In this document: one piece after another, positions 39,118 to 47,041 of the stretch | Numbering within the stretch: the stretch's first letter is position 1 | How the letters are laid out: each line of letters begins with the position of its first letter | Assembly (NCBI RefSeq): GCF_900094585.1 | Contig: NZ_FMAG01000004.1 | Location: 310,001-374,000 of the forward strand | DNA length: 64,000 nucleotides | Direction: 5' to 3' | From: Martinezella multihospitum | Lineage (GTDB): Bacteria > Pseudomonadota > Alphaproteobacteria > Rhizobiales > Rhizobiaceae | Notes under the pieces: generated by a model | The model's input: the letters and a program-made list of their open reading frames with translations, nothing else | Database searches by the model: none | Told to the model about the DNA's origin: nothing | Translations under genes and position numbers: made by a program

Positions 39118-40392
39118 GTGGATGACGATTTGAAGACCTATTTACGAAATTGCTCTGCCGGCGGCAGCGGCATGCCGATCAGCCCCGACATGGCCGCCGC
39201 CAGGGCAAGTGCTCTCGTCCTGCCAGTGATGAAATCGGAACGCCTCGAGCTCTTGGCCGCAATGGGTCGAATACTGGCGCGGGTGCCCGTAGCTGAAACC
39301 GCCGTGCCGCCGTTCGACAATTCCGCCATGGATGGTTATGCGATCAATGCCGGCGAACTGATCGGTACCGGTCCATGGACAGTGCCGATTATCGGCATAG
39401 CGGCCGCAGGAACAATTGTCCGACCAGAACCAGGCACCTGCCGGGCCATTCGCATCCTCACCGGAGCAGCCCTTCCATCAGGCTTCGACACGGTCATCAT
39501 GCAAGAGCGGTGTGAGCGCAAGGGCGATACGGTGACCATCTTCGAGCGGCCTCGACCCGGGCAGAATGTCAAAAGGGCAGGGGAGGACGTTCAGGAGGGA
39601 CAGGCTTTGCTCGAAATCGGTGACGTGTTGACACCGGAACGCCTGCCGCTTCTTGCCGGAGCCGGCGTTGCGAGTGTCGAGGTGTTTCGAAGAATTCGGG
39701 TGGCGGTCCTATGCACGGGATCCGAGCTAAGGTCTGCTGGCGAGCCGCTAGGGGCCGGCCAGATCTATAATTCGAACGGGATTCTTGTCAGCGCAATGTT
39801 GCGGGAACATGCTTGGATCGAGGTGGAAGAGCTGGGCATTGTCCGAGACAATCGACAACTGATAACGGAGATCATTCAAAAGGCTGCGCGGAACTATGAC
39901 GTGACGATCACCACTGGAGGCGTCTCCGCGGGTGACGAGGATCATGTCGCAGCCGCGGTGATTGAAAGCGGCGGCTCGCTGGATGTCGTGAAGGTCGCGA
40001 TGCGGCCCGGCAAACCGCTGAAGATCGGTCGCATCGGGATCAGCCTTTTTGCCGGCCTGCCTGGGAACCCGAATGCGGCACTGGTCTGCCTGCGATACAT
40101 CGTTCTCCCTGCCTTGCGCAAAATGGCGGCCAAGAGCGAATTCGGTACAAAATGGTTTCCCGCGATCTCTGCCTCCACGTATCCCAAGAGGGCAGATCGA
40201 ACTGAATTCGTGCCGTTTCGCACCGTGGGCCACAATCCGAATGGCCTTCCGCTTATTGTGTTCTTGGGACAAGGCTCATCCGCAAGCCTTTCGGCGATTG
40301 CAATGGCTGAAGGCATTGCCCGATTACCAAGCGAGCTCTCGACAATGGAGCCGGGTGTTCGGATTGATGTGGACTTTTTCAGACGCAGTTAG
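39118..40392 (+). CDS. moeA: Molybdopterin molybdenumtransferase MoeA
   Basis: About 424 residues. The MoeA core is clear: VPPFDNSAMDGYAI, then LPSGFDTVIMQE, CTGSEL, TTGGVSAGDEDH, MRPGKPLKIG and GLPGNPNAALV, ending in the C-terminal beta domain. The protein inserts molybdenum into molybdopterin. The start is uncertain: GTG at 39118 is used, a TTG at 39100 would be longer, and an ATG at 39172 would still keep the core. It lies downstream of ydeP-cioAB, so a local MoeA may support the molybdoenzyme YdeP. It is probably an extra copy, since Moco genes are normally elsewhere. Confidence 0.88.
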   Translation: MDDDLKTYLRNCSAGGSGMPISPDMAAARASALVLPVMKSERLELLAAMGRILARVPVAETAVPPFDNSAMDGYAINAGELIGTGPWTVPIIGIAAAGTIVRPEPGTCRAIRILTGAALPSGFDTVIMQERCERKGDTVTIFERPRPGQNVKRAGEDVQEGQALLEIGDVLTPERLPLLAGAGVASVEVFRRIRVAVLCTGSELRSAGEPLGAGQIYNSNGILVSAMLREHAWIEVEELGIVRDNRQLITEIIQKAARNYDVTITTGGVSAGDEDHVAAAVIESGGSLDVVKVAMRPGKPLKIGRIGISLFAGLPGNPNAALVCLRYIVLPALRKMAAKSEFGTKWFPAISASTYPKRADRTEFVPFRTVGHNPNGLPLIVFLGQGSSASLSAIAMAEGIARLPSELSTMEPGVRIDVDFFRRS

Positions 40393-40454
40393 TGTGGCGA
40401 TCGAAATCGAGCCTATGTGATTTCCTGATCGTTTTGATACCGAATGGTTCAACA

Positions 40455-41021
40455 ATGGAACGTGCTTCGTCGATGATGCAATTCTTAAGTCCGGATCGAA
40501 TTTCGGGCGCTCTCTTGCTGGCTGCGTTCTTCATCGCTCAGGGCCTGATCCTGTCCTGGCTTGTGCGAAAAGTCCTCCAGGCTGTGCTGCGTCATGATCA
40601 GACTGCCCGCGTCGATGAGATCACCCTCTCGTTCTTGAGCCATCTTGCGGTCCTGCTGATCTGGGTATTGCTGGCAACATCTTACGCCCATGTGATCCCT
40701 GCCTTGAACAAGCTCGGCACCGCCTTGCTGGCCGGTGTAAGTTTGGCGTCGGTGATCGTCGGCTTTGCTGCACAGGCTACCTTGGGAAATCTTGTTTCCG
40801 GGATCAGCCTTGTTCTTTACAAGCCGTTCCGGCGCGGCGATCGTCTGCAAATAAAGGCTCCGACGGGCCTCGAAGTGGGCGAGGTGGAGGATATCTCGCT
40901 CGGCTATACGATTCTTCGAACCGACGATCAGCGGCAGATCATCATCGCCAATTCGACCATGGCGCAACAAACGATGATCAAGTTGTCGCAAGCTTCTTCG
41001 GAGAGCTCCCCGAAAACTTGA
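40455..41021 (+). CDS. Small MscS-family mechanosensitive channel protein
   Basis: About 188 residues with three or four helices. The MscS pore-helix pattern is present (VSLASVIVGFAAQATLGNLV, SGISLVLYKPFRRGDRLQI), followed by the beta domain start (GEVEDISLGYTILRTDDQRQ, IIIANSTMAQQTMI). It ends just after this, so the large C-terminal cage domain of E. coli MscS is missing; short MscS-like proteins of this type are known. The start is unclear: ATG at 40455 or 40473, neither with a good ribosome site. It follows moeA after 62 bases and may be the last gene of that operon. Confidence 0.75.
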   Translation: MERASSMMQFLSPDRISGALLLAAFFIAQGLILSWLVRKVLQAVLRHDQTARVDEITLSFLSHLAVLLIWVLLATSYAHVIPALNKLGTALLAGVSLASVIVGFAAQATLGNLVSGISLVLYKPFRRGDRLQIKAPTGLEVGEVEDISLGYTILRTDDQRQIIIANSTMAQQTMIKLSQASSESSPKT

Positions 41022-41135
41022 GCATGCGAAAACGGAAACGAAGCCGGCGATGAGGTTCGGCTTTACGCGCAGCCATGCTTTTCCAGGAAGGAAGGTCGTG
41101 TCCGAAGATGACGACCGCCTGGGTTCTTGTGCCCA

Positions 41136-41171
41136 GGACATTTTGGCCGTGCCGGTTTCGATAAATTGTCC
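41136..41171. promoter_or_regulatory. Tandem activator palindromes (degenerate) for the 68-residue gene
   Basis: GGACATTTTGGCC (41136-41148) and CGATAAATTGTCC (41159-41171) each carry one damaged arm, but the 23-bp centre spacing and 53-bp distance to -24 are conserved. Confidence 0.72.
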
Positions 41172-41223
41172 TTCGCAGATATTATGTACATCATAAGATA
41201 TTGATTTATAACAATTAACATAA

Positions 41224-41238
41224 TGGCACGCCATTTGC
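41224..41238 (+). promoter_or_regulatory. Sigma-54 (-24/-12) promoter of the 68-residue gene
   Basis: TGGCACGCCATTTGC, an exact TGGCAC-N5-TTGC element, in an AT-rich setting. It ends about 228 bases before the start of the next good gene. Confidence 0.85.
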
Positions 41239-41287
41239 TTATGGAATGTTGCAGAGCTTTCGCCCCTTGGGAAGCCAACCGGGATTG

Positions 41288-41377
41288 ATGTTGATCGACG
41301 CATCCAACGAGATGACAGCGCGCGGCATCGGCCCTTGCTTTCCGTTCGGCATCGTCGATGCGCAGCGGTCGCAATGA
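41288..41377 (+). CDS. Possible 29-codon leader ORF
   Basis: Between the sigma-54 promoter and the 68-residue gene, an ATG opens a 29-codon frame (MLIDASNEMTARGIGPCFPF and onward). Its ribosome site is weak (GGGATTG). It is listed because the leader is unusually long, not because the peptide is recognised. Confidence 0.2.
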   Translation: MLIDASNEMTARGIGPCFPFGIVDAQRSQ

Positions 41378-41466
41378 TACTTCCGTCGCGGGAGCCCGCC
41401 CGTCTCCCGATCCCCATGATCGTCTGCTCGGGATGAAACTAAATTCGGCACAGAAAGGATGATACA

Positions 41467-41673
41467 ATGTCCAAGGATCACGACAGAGCATCGCATGGAT
41501 CGCAGGACGCCCGGCGTCATAAGATCGATCATCAAACGCGCGATCAATGGCTTGACAGAGATTCCGGTCTCCAGGCCGCGTGGCGTACCTCCAGGCTATC
41601 GCGTGATGAGTTCATCCGACGCAATGAAGGTCTGATCGACAAGGTTATTGCCGAAAGCCGCGATCAGGACTGA
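41467..41673 (+). CDS. Unknown 68-residue charged protein, sigma-54 controlled
   Basis: A small, very charged soluble protein (MSKDHDRASHGSQDARRHKI, ending VIAESRDQD) rich in Asp, Arg and His. No family was recognised. The ribosome site AAAGGATG lies 6 bases before the ATG. Its only upstream promoter candidate is the sigma-54 element at 41224, giving a leader of about 220 bases. It is convergent with the cardiolipin synthase gene. Function unknown; its composition is compatible with a small stress protein or nucleic-acid binder. Confidence 0.65.
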   Translation: MSKDHDRASHGSQDARRHKIDHQTRDQWLDRDSGLQAAWRTSRLSRDEFIRRNEGLIDKVIAESRDQD

Positions 41674-41791
41674 TAGAGATATCGACCCTGATCCAAATCC
41701 GATACGCCACGAGATAACCTTCGCCGCCTGCGACGATCCAGGCAATGCCGATCGACAAGCGTGAAGCCAGCGGCGAAGATCGGCGATGTCA

Positions 41792-43192
41792 TCAAAACAG
41801 CGAGTTGACCATTCGCGCTGCGTTTTCGCCAATCTTGCGAAACGGCGACCGTGTTTTCCAGGTCGCCAGATCCAGAACGTCTGACTTTTGCATATAACCT
41901 TGCTGGATGGCATCGACACGTTCAATGGAATCCGCGTCGTAAAGGAGCAGGCTGACTTCCTCGTTCAACTGAAAAGAACGCAGATCGACATTGCTCGATC
42001 CCACGATGGCGAGTGTACCGTCGATGCTGACATTCTTCGCATGCAATAGATAATCACGATAGAGGTGGATTTTGATGCCGGCGACAAGCAGATCCTCGTA
42101 ATAGGAGCTCTGGGATAGTCTGACGAGCCGCTGGTCGACCACTTTCGACAGGATGATATCGACGGTTACACCGCGAACGACGGCCGTTCGTAGCGCTCCG
42201 AGAATATCTTCATCAGGAATGAAGTATGGCGTCACGAGGACGACGCGCTCCCGCGCCTGATGGATCTGCCAAACCAGCAAGGATTCAAATCCCTCCAGCC
42301 GATAATCCTCTCCGCTTGGCAGGAGCTGAGCCCGAGCTGACCCGGCCTGTTGAGGGCGAGCTTGGCTTTTCACGGGCAACACTCCCGTCTCCATACTCCA
42401 ATCGCCTCTTACGACAGCGTCCATGGCCGCCACGACCGGCCCTTGCGACCGGACGACCAGTTCATGGTTCGTGATCCCCTTGCGAAAGTCTTTTGCGACC
42501 AGGTTCTGCGAGCCGGCGTATCCGATCTTGCCATCGATGACGAAAAGCTTGCGGTGATTGCGCATGTCGCCTCGAGAGCGAAACTTGATGAAGCGCAACG
42601 GAAGGGCTTCGCGAACCTGCACTCCCTGGGCATGAAGCATACGCAATGTGCCGAGCCGCCATCGATGCGATCCGACCGGATCGAACATGACCCTGACCTC
42701 GACACCGCGGACTTTCGCACGTCCGAGCGCATCTGCAATTCGCTGGCCGACGGTATCGTCTGCAAATATATAGACCAGCAAGTGAACGGAAGACGTCGAG
42801 GCATCGATATCCTCCACAAGCTTGTCTATCACCGCATCGTAATCGTCGATCAGTTCAACCCTGTTTCCGTCCACCGCGGGAAACCGGCCGAGAGCGGTTG
42901 CAAGTTCGGCGACCGGCTGCTTCGCCTCCAGAAATGCCTGGAAAGGTCGCACGGTATCGACCGTTGCGTCAAAGAATGGTTGGAGAGATTGAAACCGGGC
43001 CTTCCGCCATCCTGGAAAGCGATCGTTGCCGATAGCGAGGAACAGAATAAGTCCGGGGATAGGCAGAAAGAAAATCAGTAGTAGCCATGCTCGGGCAGAC
43101 GAGGGAGAGCGGCGTTGCGGGATGACGACAAGCGCACCCAGACGCACTACCCATTCGGCACTCAAGAGCAGTAACTCGTAACTCAGCTTCAT
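41792..43192 (-). CDS. cls: Cardiolipin synthase (phospholipase D family)
   Basis: A 466-residue membrane enzyme. Two N-terminal helices (LLLLSAEWVVRLGALVVIP and SSARAWLLLIFFLPIPGLIL) precede two phospholipase D catalytic motifs: NHRKLFVIDGKIGYAGSQN (His213) and LHAKNVSIDGTLAIVGSSN (His384). This is the bacterial ClsA layout, joining two phosphatidylglycerols into cardiolipin at the inner membrane. The ATG at 43192 has only a weak GGGGC ribosome site. The upstream region contains the divergent HAD promoter and activator sites, but no leftward -24/-12 element was seen for this gene. Confidence 0.9.
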   Translation of the reverse strand: MKLSYELLLLSAEWVVRLGALVVIPQRRSPSSARAWLLLIFFLPIPGLILFLAIGNDRFPGWRKARFQSLQPFFDATVDTVRPFQAFLEAKQPVAELATALGRFPAVDGNRVELIDDYDAVIDKLVEDIDASTSSVHLLVYIFADDTVGQRIADALGRAKVRGVEVRVMFDPVGSHRWRLGTLRMLHAQGVQVREALPLRFIKFRSRGDMRNHRKLFVIDGKIGYAGSQNLVAKDFRKGITNHELVVRSQGPVVAAMDAVVRGDWSMETGVLPVKSQARPQQAGSARAQLLPSGEDYRLEGFESLLVWQIHQARERVVLVTPYFIPDEDILGALRTAVVRGVTVDIILSKVVDQRLVRLSQSSYYEDLLVAGIKIHLYRDYLLHAKNVSIDGTLAIVGSSNVDLRSFQLNEEVSLLLYDADSIERVDAIQQGYMQKSDVLDLATWKTRSPFRKIGENAARMVNSLF

Positions 43193-43324
43193 ATGCGCCC
43201 CGTTGATACGGCGTTATATGCCGAGCCAGCGGCCCAGCGTGGAAGCAGACGTTCCACGATCGAATTTCTGCATAAATAGCTAGTAAAATCAAATAATTCG
43301 TCGAGGTTGAGCGTCGTTTCAATC

Positions 43325-43359
43325 GGACATTTTGGCCTGAAAATCGGGACACTTTGTCC
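43325..43359. promoter_or_regulatory. Tandem activator palindromes for the HAD promoter
   Basis: GGACATTTTGGCC (43325-43337), identical to the left site at 41136, and GGACACTTTGTCC (43347-43359) have centres 22 bp apart, ending 53 bp before the -24 element. Confidence 0.84.
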
Positions 43360-43411
43360 GTGAGGACCAATGTCGATCAAGTAACTGTTTGATTTTCTGA
43401 ACTTGCCGAAA

Positions 43412-43426
43412 TGGCACGAGCGTTGC
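43412..43426 (+). promoter_or_regulatory. Sigma-54 (-24/-12) promoter of the HAD phosphatase gene
   Basis: TGGCACGAGCGTTGC, an exact TGGCAC-N5-TTGC element, ends 50 bases before the ATG at 43477. Confidence 0.9.
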
Positions 43427-43476
43427 TCTATAAACAATGCGACACGAACGGAACGAAAATACAGTGGGAGATTGCT

Positions 43477-44151
43477 ATGCGAATAGACCACGCTTTTCTT
43501 TTTGACCTCGACGGTACGCTGGTCGATAGCGTCTACCAACATGTCCTTGCATGGAAGGAGGCGCTCGATGAAGAGGGCATCGACCTTTCAGTCTGGCGGA
43601 TTCATCGGAAAATCGGAATGAGCGGGGGATTGTTCACCAACCAGCTCCTTCGAGAGACTGGCATAGAGATTACGGACGAGCTGAACGAGCGGCTTCGACA
43701 TCTCCATGCCGAGGCATATCGGCGACTGGGTCACAAAATCCGTCCCTTGCCAGGCGCCACCGAACTTTTGCGCTGGTTGGCGGATGCCGGGATTCCCTTT
43801 GCGATAGCGACCAGCGGTCGGATGGAGACCGCCGCTGTCAACATTGCCGCGCTCGGGGTGGACGCCTCGTCGTTTCCCGTCATCACCCGCGATATGGTCA
43901 AATATGCCAAGCCTGATCCGGACCTGTTCCTTGCAGCGGCGGACGCGCTCGGCGTCGATATTGGAAAAGCAGTCGTCGTCGGGGATAGCATCTGGGACAT
44001 GCTTGCGGCCGTGCGCGCAAGGGCACTGGGCGTCGGTCTCTTGAGTGGCGGTTACGGGCGGGAAGAACTCCGGGATGCGGGTGCGATCCGTGTCTATGAC
44101 GACCCGGCAGATCTCCTGCTCCATATTGACGAAGTCGGGGGGCGGCGATGA
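43477..44151 (+). CDS. HAD-superfamily phosphatase (phosphoglycolate phosphatase-like)
   Basis: A 224-residue HAD hydrolase. Motif I is FLFDLDGTLVDS, with nucleophile Asp10 and Asp12. A helical C1 cap follows (HVLAWKEALDEEGIDLSVWR). Motif II is IATSGR, motif III is KYAKPDPDLFLAA and motif IV is VVVGDSIWDM. The pattern fits phosphoglycolate phosphatase or beta-phosphoglucomutase-like enzymes; the substrate is not determined. The ATG at 43477 has GGGAG upstream; the longer frame starting at 43411 would overlap the promoter. It overlaps the next gene by 4 bases. Confidence 0.88.
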   Translation: MRIDHAFLFDLDGTLVDSVYQHVLAWKEALDEEGIDLSVWRIHRKIGMSGGLFTNQLLRETGIEITDELNERLRHLHAEAYRRLGHKIRPLPGATELLRWLADAGIPFAIATSGRMETAAVNIAALGVDASSFPVITRDMVKYAKPDPDLFLAAADALGVDIGKAVVVGDSIWDMLAAVRARALGVGLLSGGYGREELRDAGAIRVYDDPADLLLHIDEVGGRR

Positions 44152-44399
44152 GTGCAGCCGAGGACCCAAGACTCTATCTCGACGCAGATGGGCTGATGTT
44201 GCCCATCGAGCCGGGTGATCTGGCGCTTCGTGACAAATACGAGGCACTGATCCGTGAGGATTACGCCCGTTGTCATCCCGGGGATACCTTGGAATGGCTT
44301 AAACATAGGGCGCGTTTCTCCAAGCAGGATCAAGGGTTGTTATATGATTGGATGGCCGTGGCTGCCCGAAAGGCACGGCAGATGGGTTGGGTGTCCTGA
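44148..44399 (+). CDS. Unknown 83-residue protein coupled to the HAD gene
   Basis: A small soluble protein, MSAAEDPRLYLDADGLMLPI, with a helical C-terminal part (DKYEALIREDYARCHPGDTL, then EWLKHRARFSKQDQGLLYDW). No family was recognised. The ATG overlaps the HAD stop as ATGA, so it is co-translated and falls under the same sigma-54 promoter. It is the last recognised member of the stress island. The 250 bases after it hold no supported gene. Confidence 0.75.
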   Translation: MSAAEDPRLYLDADGLMLPIEPGDLALRDKYEALIREDYARCHPGDTLEWLKHRARFSKQDQGLLYDWMAVAARKARQMGWVS

Positions 44400-44619
44400 A
44401 GATTTATGCTGAGCGGCAAGCGGTTGCGAGCCATCATGTCGTGTTCGCAGCGGGACATTGCTCACTTGTCGTCTGCATTCGCACGTGGATCTAAGTGCCG
44501 ACCAAACCTGCTCACCACTTGGGACGATCGGGGTCAGTTGTGTGGTGCATTGTACGGATATTTCGACTTATTGGCTAACCAGTTCAAAGGGTCGCAAGTC
44601 GTTATCATTTTGCATATTT

Positions 44620-44656
44620 TGATATCAAAGTCATCATTTCCTCAGAGGTGATATCA
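44620..44656. promoter_or_regulatory. Likely antitoxin operator with TGATATCA repeats
   Basis: The palindrome TGATATCA occurs twice, at 44620-44627 and 44649-44656, 29 bp apart and ending immediately before the antitoxin start. Toxin-antitoxin complexes of this class usually bind such paired palindromes to autorepress. Confidence 0.6.
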
Positions 44657-44910
44657 ATGCCGGCGGTCACTATTCGAAATCTTTCTGACGAAACACACCG
44701 TGCGCCGTGCCTGCGGGCGGCTCATCATGGCCGAAGTACTGAGGCTGAGATCCGTGACATTATTGAGGCAGCTGTTCGTCCCCTGAACGTGTTAAGCTTG
44801 GCTCTTTGCTAGCGGCTATCGGTCGCGACGCTGAGCTTTCCGACCGAGACGTTGAAGCACTGCAGAAAGGTCGCGATAAGACACCTGCGGAACCGATGAT
44901 CTTCGAATGA
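44657..44910 (+). pseudogene. FitA/VapB-type antitoxin, broken by frameshift
   Basis: The first part, MPAVTIRNLSDETHRAPCLR, then AAHHGRSTEAEIRDIIEAAV, is the ribbon-helix-helix antitoxin N-terminus. After RPLN the frame runs to a stop at about 44813. The proper continuation is found in another frame: RVKLGSLLAAIGRDAELSDR, then DVEALQKGRDKTPAEPMIFE, ending at 44910. A single small insertion or deletion near 44785-44795 explains this. The toxin gene start overlaps the real end, as in intact systems. The antitoxin is therefore probably non-functional in its C-terminal, toxin-binding part. Confidence 0.8.
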
Positions 44911-45326
44911 TTTTGTTGGGTAACAATGTTATTTCCGAGCCGTGGAAACCGGTTCCTGATGAGGCGGTGGTTGCCTAGTTGGATGCCCAAGCTATCGAAA
45001 CGCTGTTCATTTCCGCCATTACAATTGCTGAACTTCGCTTCGAGATCGCTGCTATGCCTTCAGGGAAACGGCAAACCATTCTCCGCGACCGCCTTGAGGG
45101 CGAGGTGTTGCCTCACTTTTCGGAGCGCATCCTGTCCTTCAATCTGGCGACTTCGCAGTCTTATTCAGAATTGATGGCACGCGCTCGAGTATCTGGAAAA
45201 GCGATTGGCACAGCTGATGGCTATATTGCTGCAACGGCAGCAGCTCATCGCCCCGCGATAGCAACTCGCGACACAAACCTGTTCGAGGCGGCTGGAATGA
45301 AAGTGATCAATCCCTGGCTTCGATAA
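44907..45326 (+). pseudogene. FitB/VapC-type PIN toxin, inactivated
   Basis: From the ATG at 44907 the frame reads MILLGNNVISEPWKPVPDEA, then VVA, a TAG stop at 44976-44978, and continues in frame as LDAQAIETLFISAITIAELR to the C-terminus (GTADGYIAATAAAH, GMKVINPWLR) at 45326. An intact PIN toxin would begin MILLDTNVISE. Here the first catalytic Asp is replaced (GNN for DTN), and a Trp codon appears to have become the TAG stop. A remnant from a TTG at 44979 would lack the first catalytic residue. Together with the damaged antitoxin this is a dead pair. Confidence 0.85.
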
Positions 45327-45409
45327 TGGCGGGGTAGATTTAGATGTCCCGGATTCATCTTGGTTCAAGAGCGTTAGGCCGCTACGCGGTGAAAGTTCGC
45401 TAGGTGAAT

Positions 45410-45435
45410 GACGGAGTAGAGGGATCGACTCCGTC
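45410..45435. terminator. Hairpin after the decayed toxin gene
   Basis: GACGGAGT (45410-45417) and ACTCCGTC (45428-45435) form a perfect 8-bp stem with a 10-base loop. No T-run follows; it may separate this locus from the convergent GntR gene. Confidence 0.35.
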
Positions 45436-45508
45436 AACGACGATGTATTGTACGCTAAAGCGGGTGGAAAAATGATTTAGTTGAATAGGCTCGGCACTCC
45501 CAAAGCCG

Positions 45509-46177
45509 TTATTCCAATTGCTCTCGTGCAAAGGCGATCAAGCTTTCAACGTGACCGGCTACGGCAAGACGGGTTCGTTCGACATCGCCGCATTCCAATG
45601 CCTCAATTATCAGCAGATGTTCCGTCGAGTCCGGCTTGAGCCGGTCCTTCAACCGATCGATTTCGAACAGGCGTGTGGTAGCACGCAATTCCCGCAAGAC
45701 CTTTGCCATCACGGCATTGGCGCAATGGTCGATGATGAGATTGTGCAGATTGTCGTCCGATACCCAATGGGCATCTGTGTGATAGGTCGTCGCGTCGAGA
45801 AGATCGCTGATTTCTCGCCTGACGACGATCAGCTGTCTGCGCGGGATGTTGGGGATTGCCAGCACGGCCGCTTCGGGCTCGATCAATAGTCTCAGTCGCA
45901 GGCTTTGCAGATATTCGCCGATATCGACACGGCGAACAATATAGTTGCGGCCGTCGCCCTTTCGCACCGAACCTTCGCCTTCCAGCCGCTGCAGGGCTTC
46001 GCGCAAGGGGGTGCGGGAAATACCCAGCGCCTCGGCGAGTTTGGCTTCTACGATGACCTGACCACCTTTCAGCCGACGGTGGCGGATCATATCCGACACC
46101 GCCTTATATGCGAGCGAGGCGAGATTGTGCTGTCCGCTGGTTGAAGTGGCATCCTGCATGGTTGAAATGTCGCTCAC
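45509..46177 (-). CDS. GntR-family regulator, FCD (FadR) subfamily
   Basis: A winged helix-turn-helix (KLAEALGISRTPLREALQRL, EGEGSVRKGDG) is followed by the all-helical FCD ligand-binding domain, including DDNLHNLIIDHCANAVMAKV with metal-ligand-type Asp/His residues. The start is uncertain: GTG at 46177 has GAGGAAAAG directly upstream, and an ATG at 46159 is also possible. The frame extends to a TTG at 46237. It is divergent from a second FCD regulator at 46288. One or both probably control the amino-acid locus that follows. Confidence 0.85.
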   Translation of the reverse strand: MSDISTMQDATSTSGQHNLASLAYKAVSDMIRHRRLKGGQVIVEAKLAEALGISRTPLREALQRLEGEGSVRKGDGRNYIVRRVDIGEYLQSLRLRLLIEPEAAVLAIPNIPRRQLIVVRREISDLLDATTYHTDAHWVSDDNLHNLIIDHCANAVMAKVLRELRATTRLFEIDRLKDRLKPDSTEHLLIIEALECGDVERTRLAVAGHVESLIAFAREQLE

Positions 46178-46287
46178 CTTTTCCTCGCTCTGCGCCTCAC
46201 CGGCATCTTTGACAATGGCCGGCTTTCCTTGCCGCAATTGGTGTTACATATGATAGCTGAACTCGGGAAGAAGCAAAAAGGGGATGC

Positions 46288-46935
46288 ATGGACGACCGGA
46301 TGAACGATGCGGCTGAGGAAAGCCTGGCTGAGGAAACCTATCGGCTGCTTCTGGCGGAAATTCTCTCGGCCCGGCTTGCGGGTGGATCGGTGGTGCAGCA
46401 AAGGCGGCTGGCGACCCGATATGAGGTATCCCGGTCTCCGATGCGCCATGCTCTGGGTCGTCTTGAAGGCGAGGGACTGCTTGTTCGGAACGACAAGGGC
46501 GTATTGTGCGTGCGTGTCATTACGTTGAAGGATTATCTCGACAGTCTTGCTATGCGCATGTTGCTGGAACCCAGCGCGGCCGCGGTAGCGGCGGGGCGCA
46601 TGCCGGCGGCGACATTGCATTCGCTGGAAGCGATGCTCGATACGATCGAGGCCGATGCCGAGCCGGATCCGGAATTTGTCTGGCAATTCGACGACGCCTT
46701 GCACATGTCGATTGCCGATGCGAGCGGCAACGGCTTCATGGCGGCAACGATCAGCGAGATGCGCCGCTATACCACGATCTTCGAGCGGCAGATGGCTGTC
46801 GTCCGGGCCAAGCCCGGCGTTGCCGAGCATCGCGGCATTCTTGCCGCCCTGGCGGGCAGCGATTCCGAGGCCGCGCGTCAAGCGATGATGCGTCATCTCG
46901 AGGCGGTTCGCCAAGGCGTTCTCACAAATTTCTGA
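46288..46935 (+). CDS. GntR-family regulator, FCD subfamily (second copy)
   Basis: A 215-residue FCD-type GntR protein. The helix-turn-helix is RRLATRYEVSRSPMRHALGR followed by LEGEGLLVRNDKG. The ligand-binding domain includes FDDALHMSIADASGNGFMAA. The ATG at 46288 follows AAGGGGATGC. It lies 106 bases upstream of the transporter gene, with a palindrome in between that fits FadR-type operators. It is likely the local regulator of the catabolic operon. Confidence 0.87.
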   Translation: MDDRMNDAAEESLAEETYRLLLAEILSARLAGGSVVQQRRLATRYEVSRSPMRHALGRLEGEGLLVRNDKGVLCVRVITLKDYLDSLAMRMLLEPSAAAVAAGRMPAATLHSLEAMLDTIEADAEPDPEFVWQFDDALHMSIADASGNGFMAATISEMRRYTTIFERQMAVVRAKPGVAEHRGILAALAGSDSEAARQAMMRHLEAVRQGVLTNF

Positions 46936-46982
46936 CGGCAATCGAGTCATCTCTTGCATCGATGGGAAAGTGTTGTATAAAA

Positions 46983-46994
46983 CTGGGATCCCAG
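46983..46994. promoter_or_regulatory. Candidate GntR operator before the transporter operon
   Basis: CTGGGATCCCAG is a perfect 12-bp palindrome immediately after TTGTATAAAA, which could be a -10 region. FCD-type GntR proteins commonly bind TGG-N4-CCA palindromes such as CTGGTATACCAG. It sits 48 bases before the binding-protein gene. Confidence 0.5.
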
Positions 46995-47041
46995 ATGAAT
47001 GCAAGTATCTGGGCATAACAAAAATAACTCCAGAGGTCAGC

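Noticed and set aside
39409-39421. GGAACAATTGTCC, similar to the activator palindrome
   Set aside because: It is inside moeA, stands alone, has an altered half-site and no -24/-12 element at the right distance.
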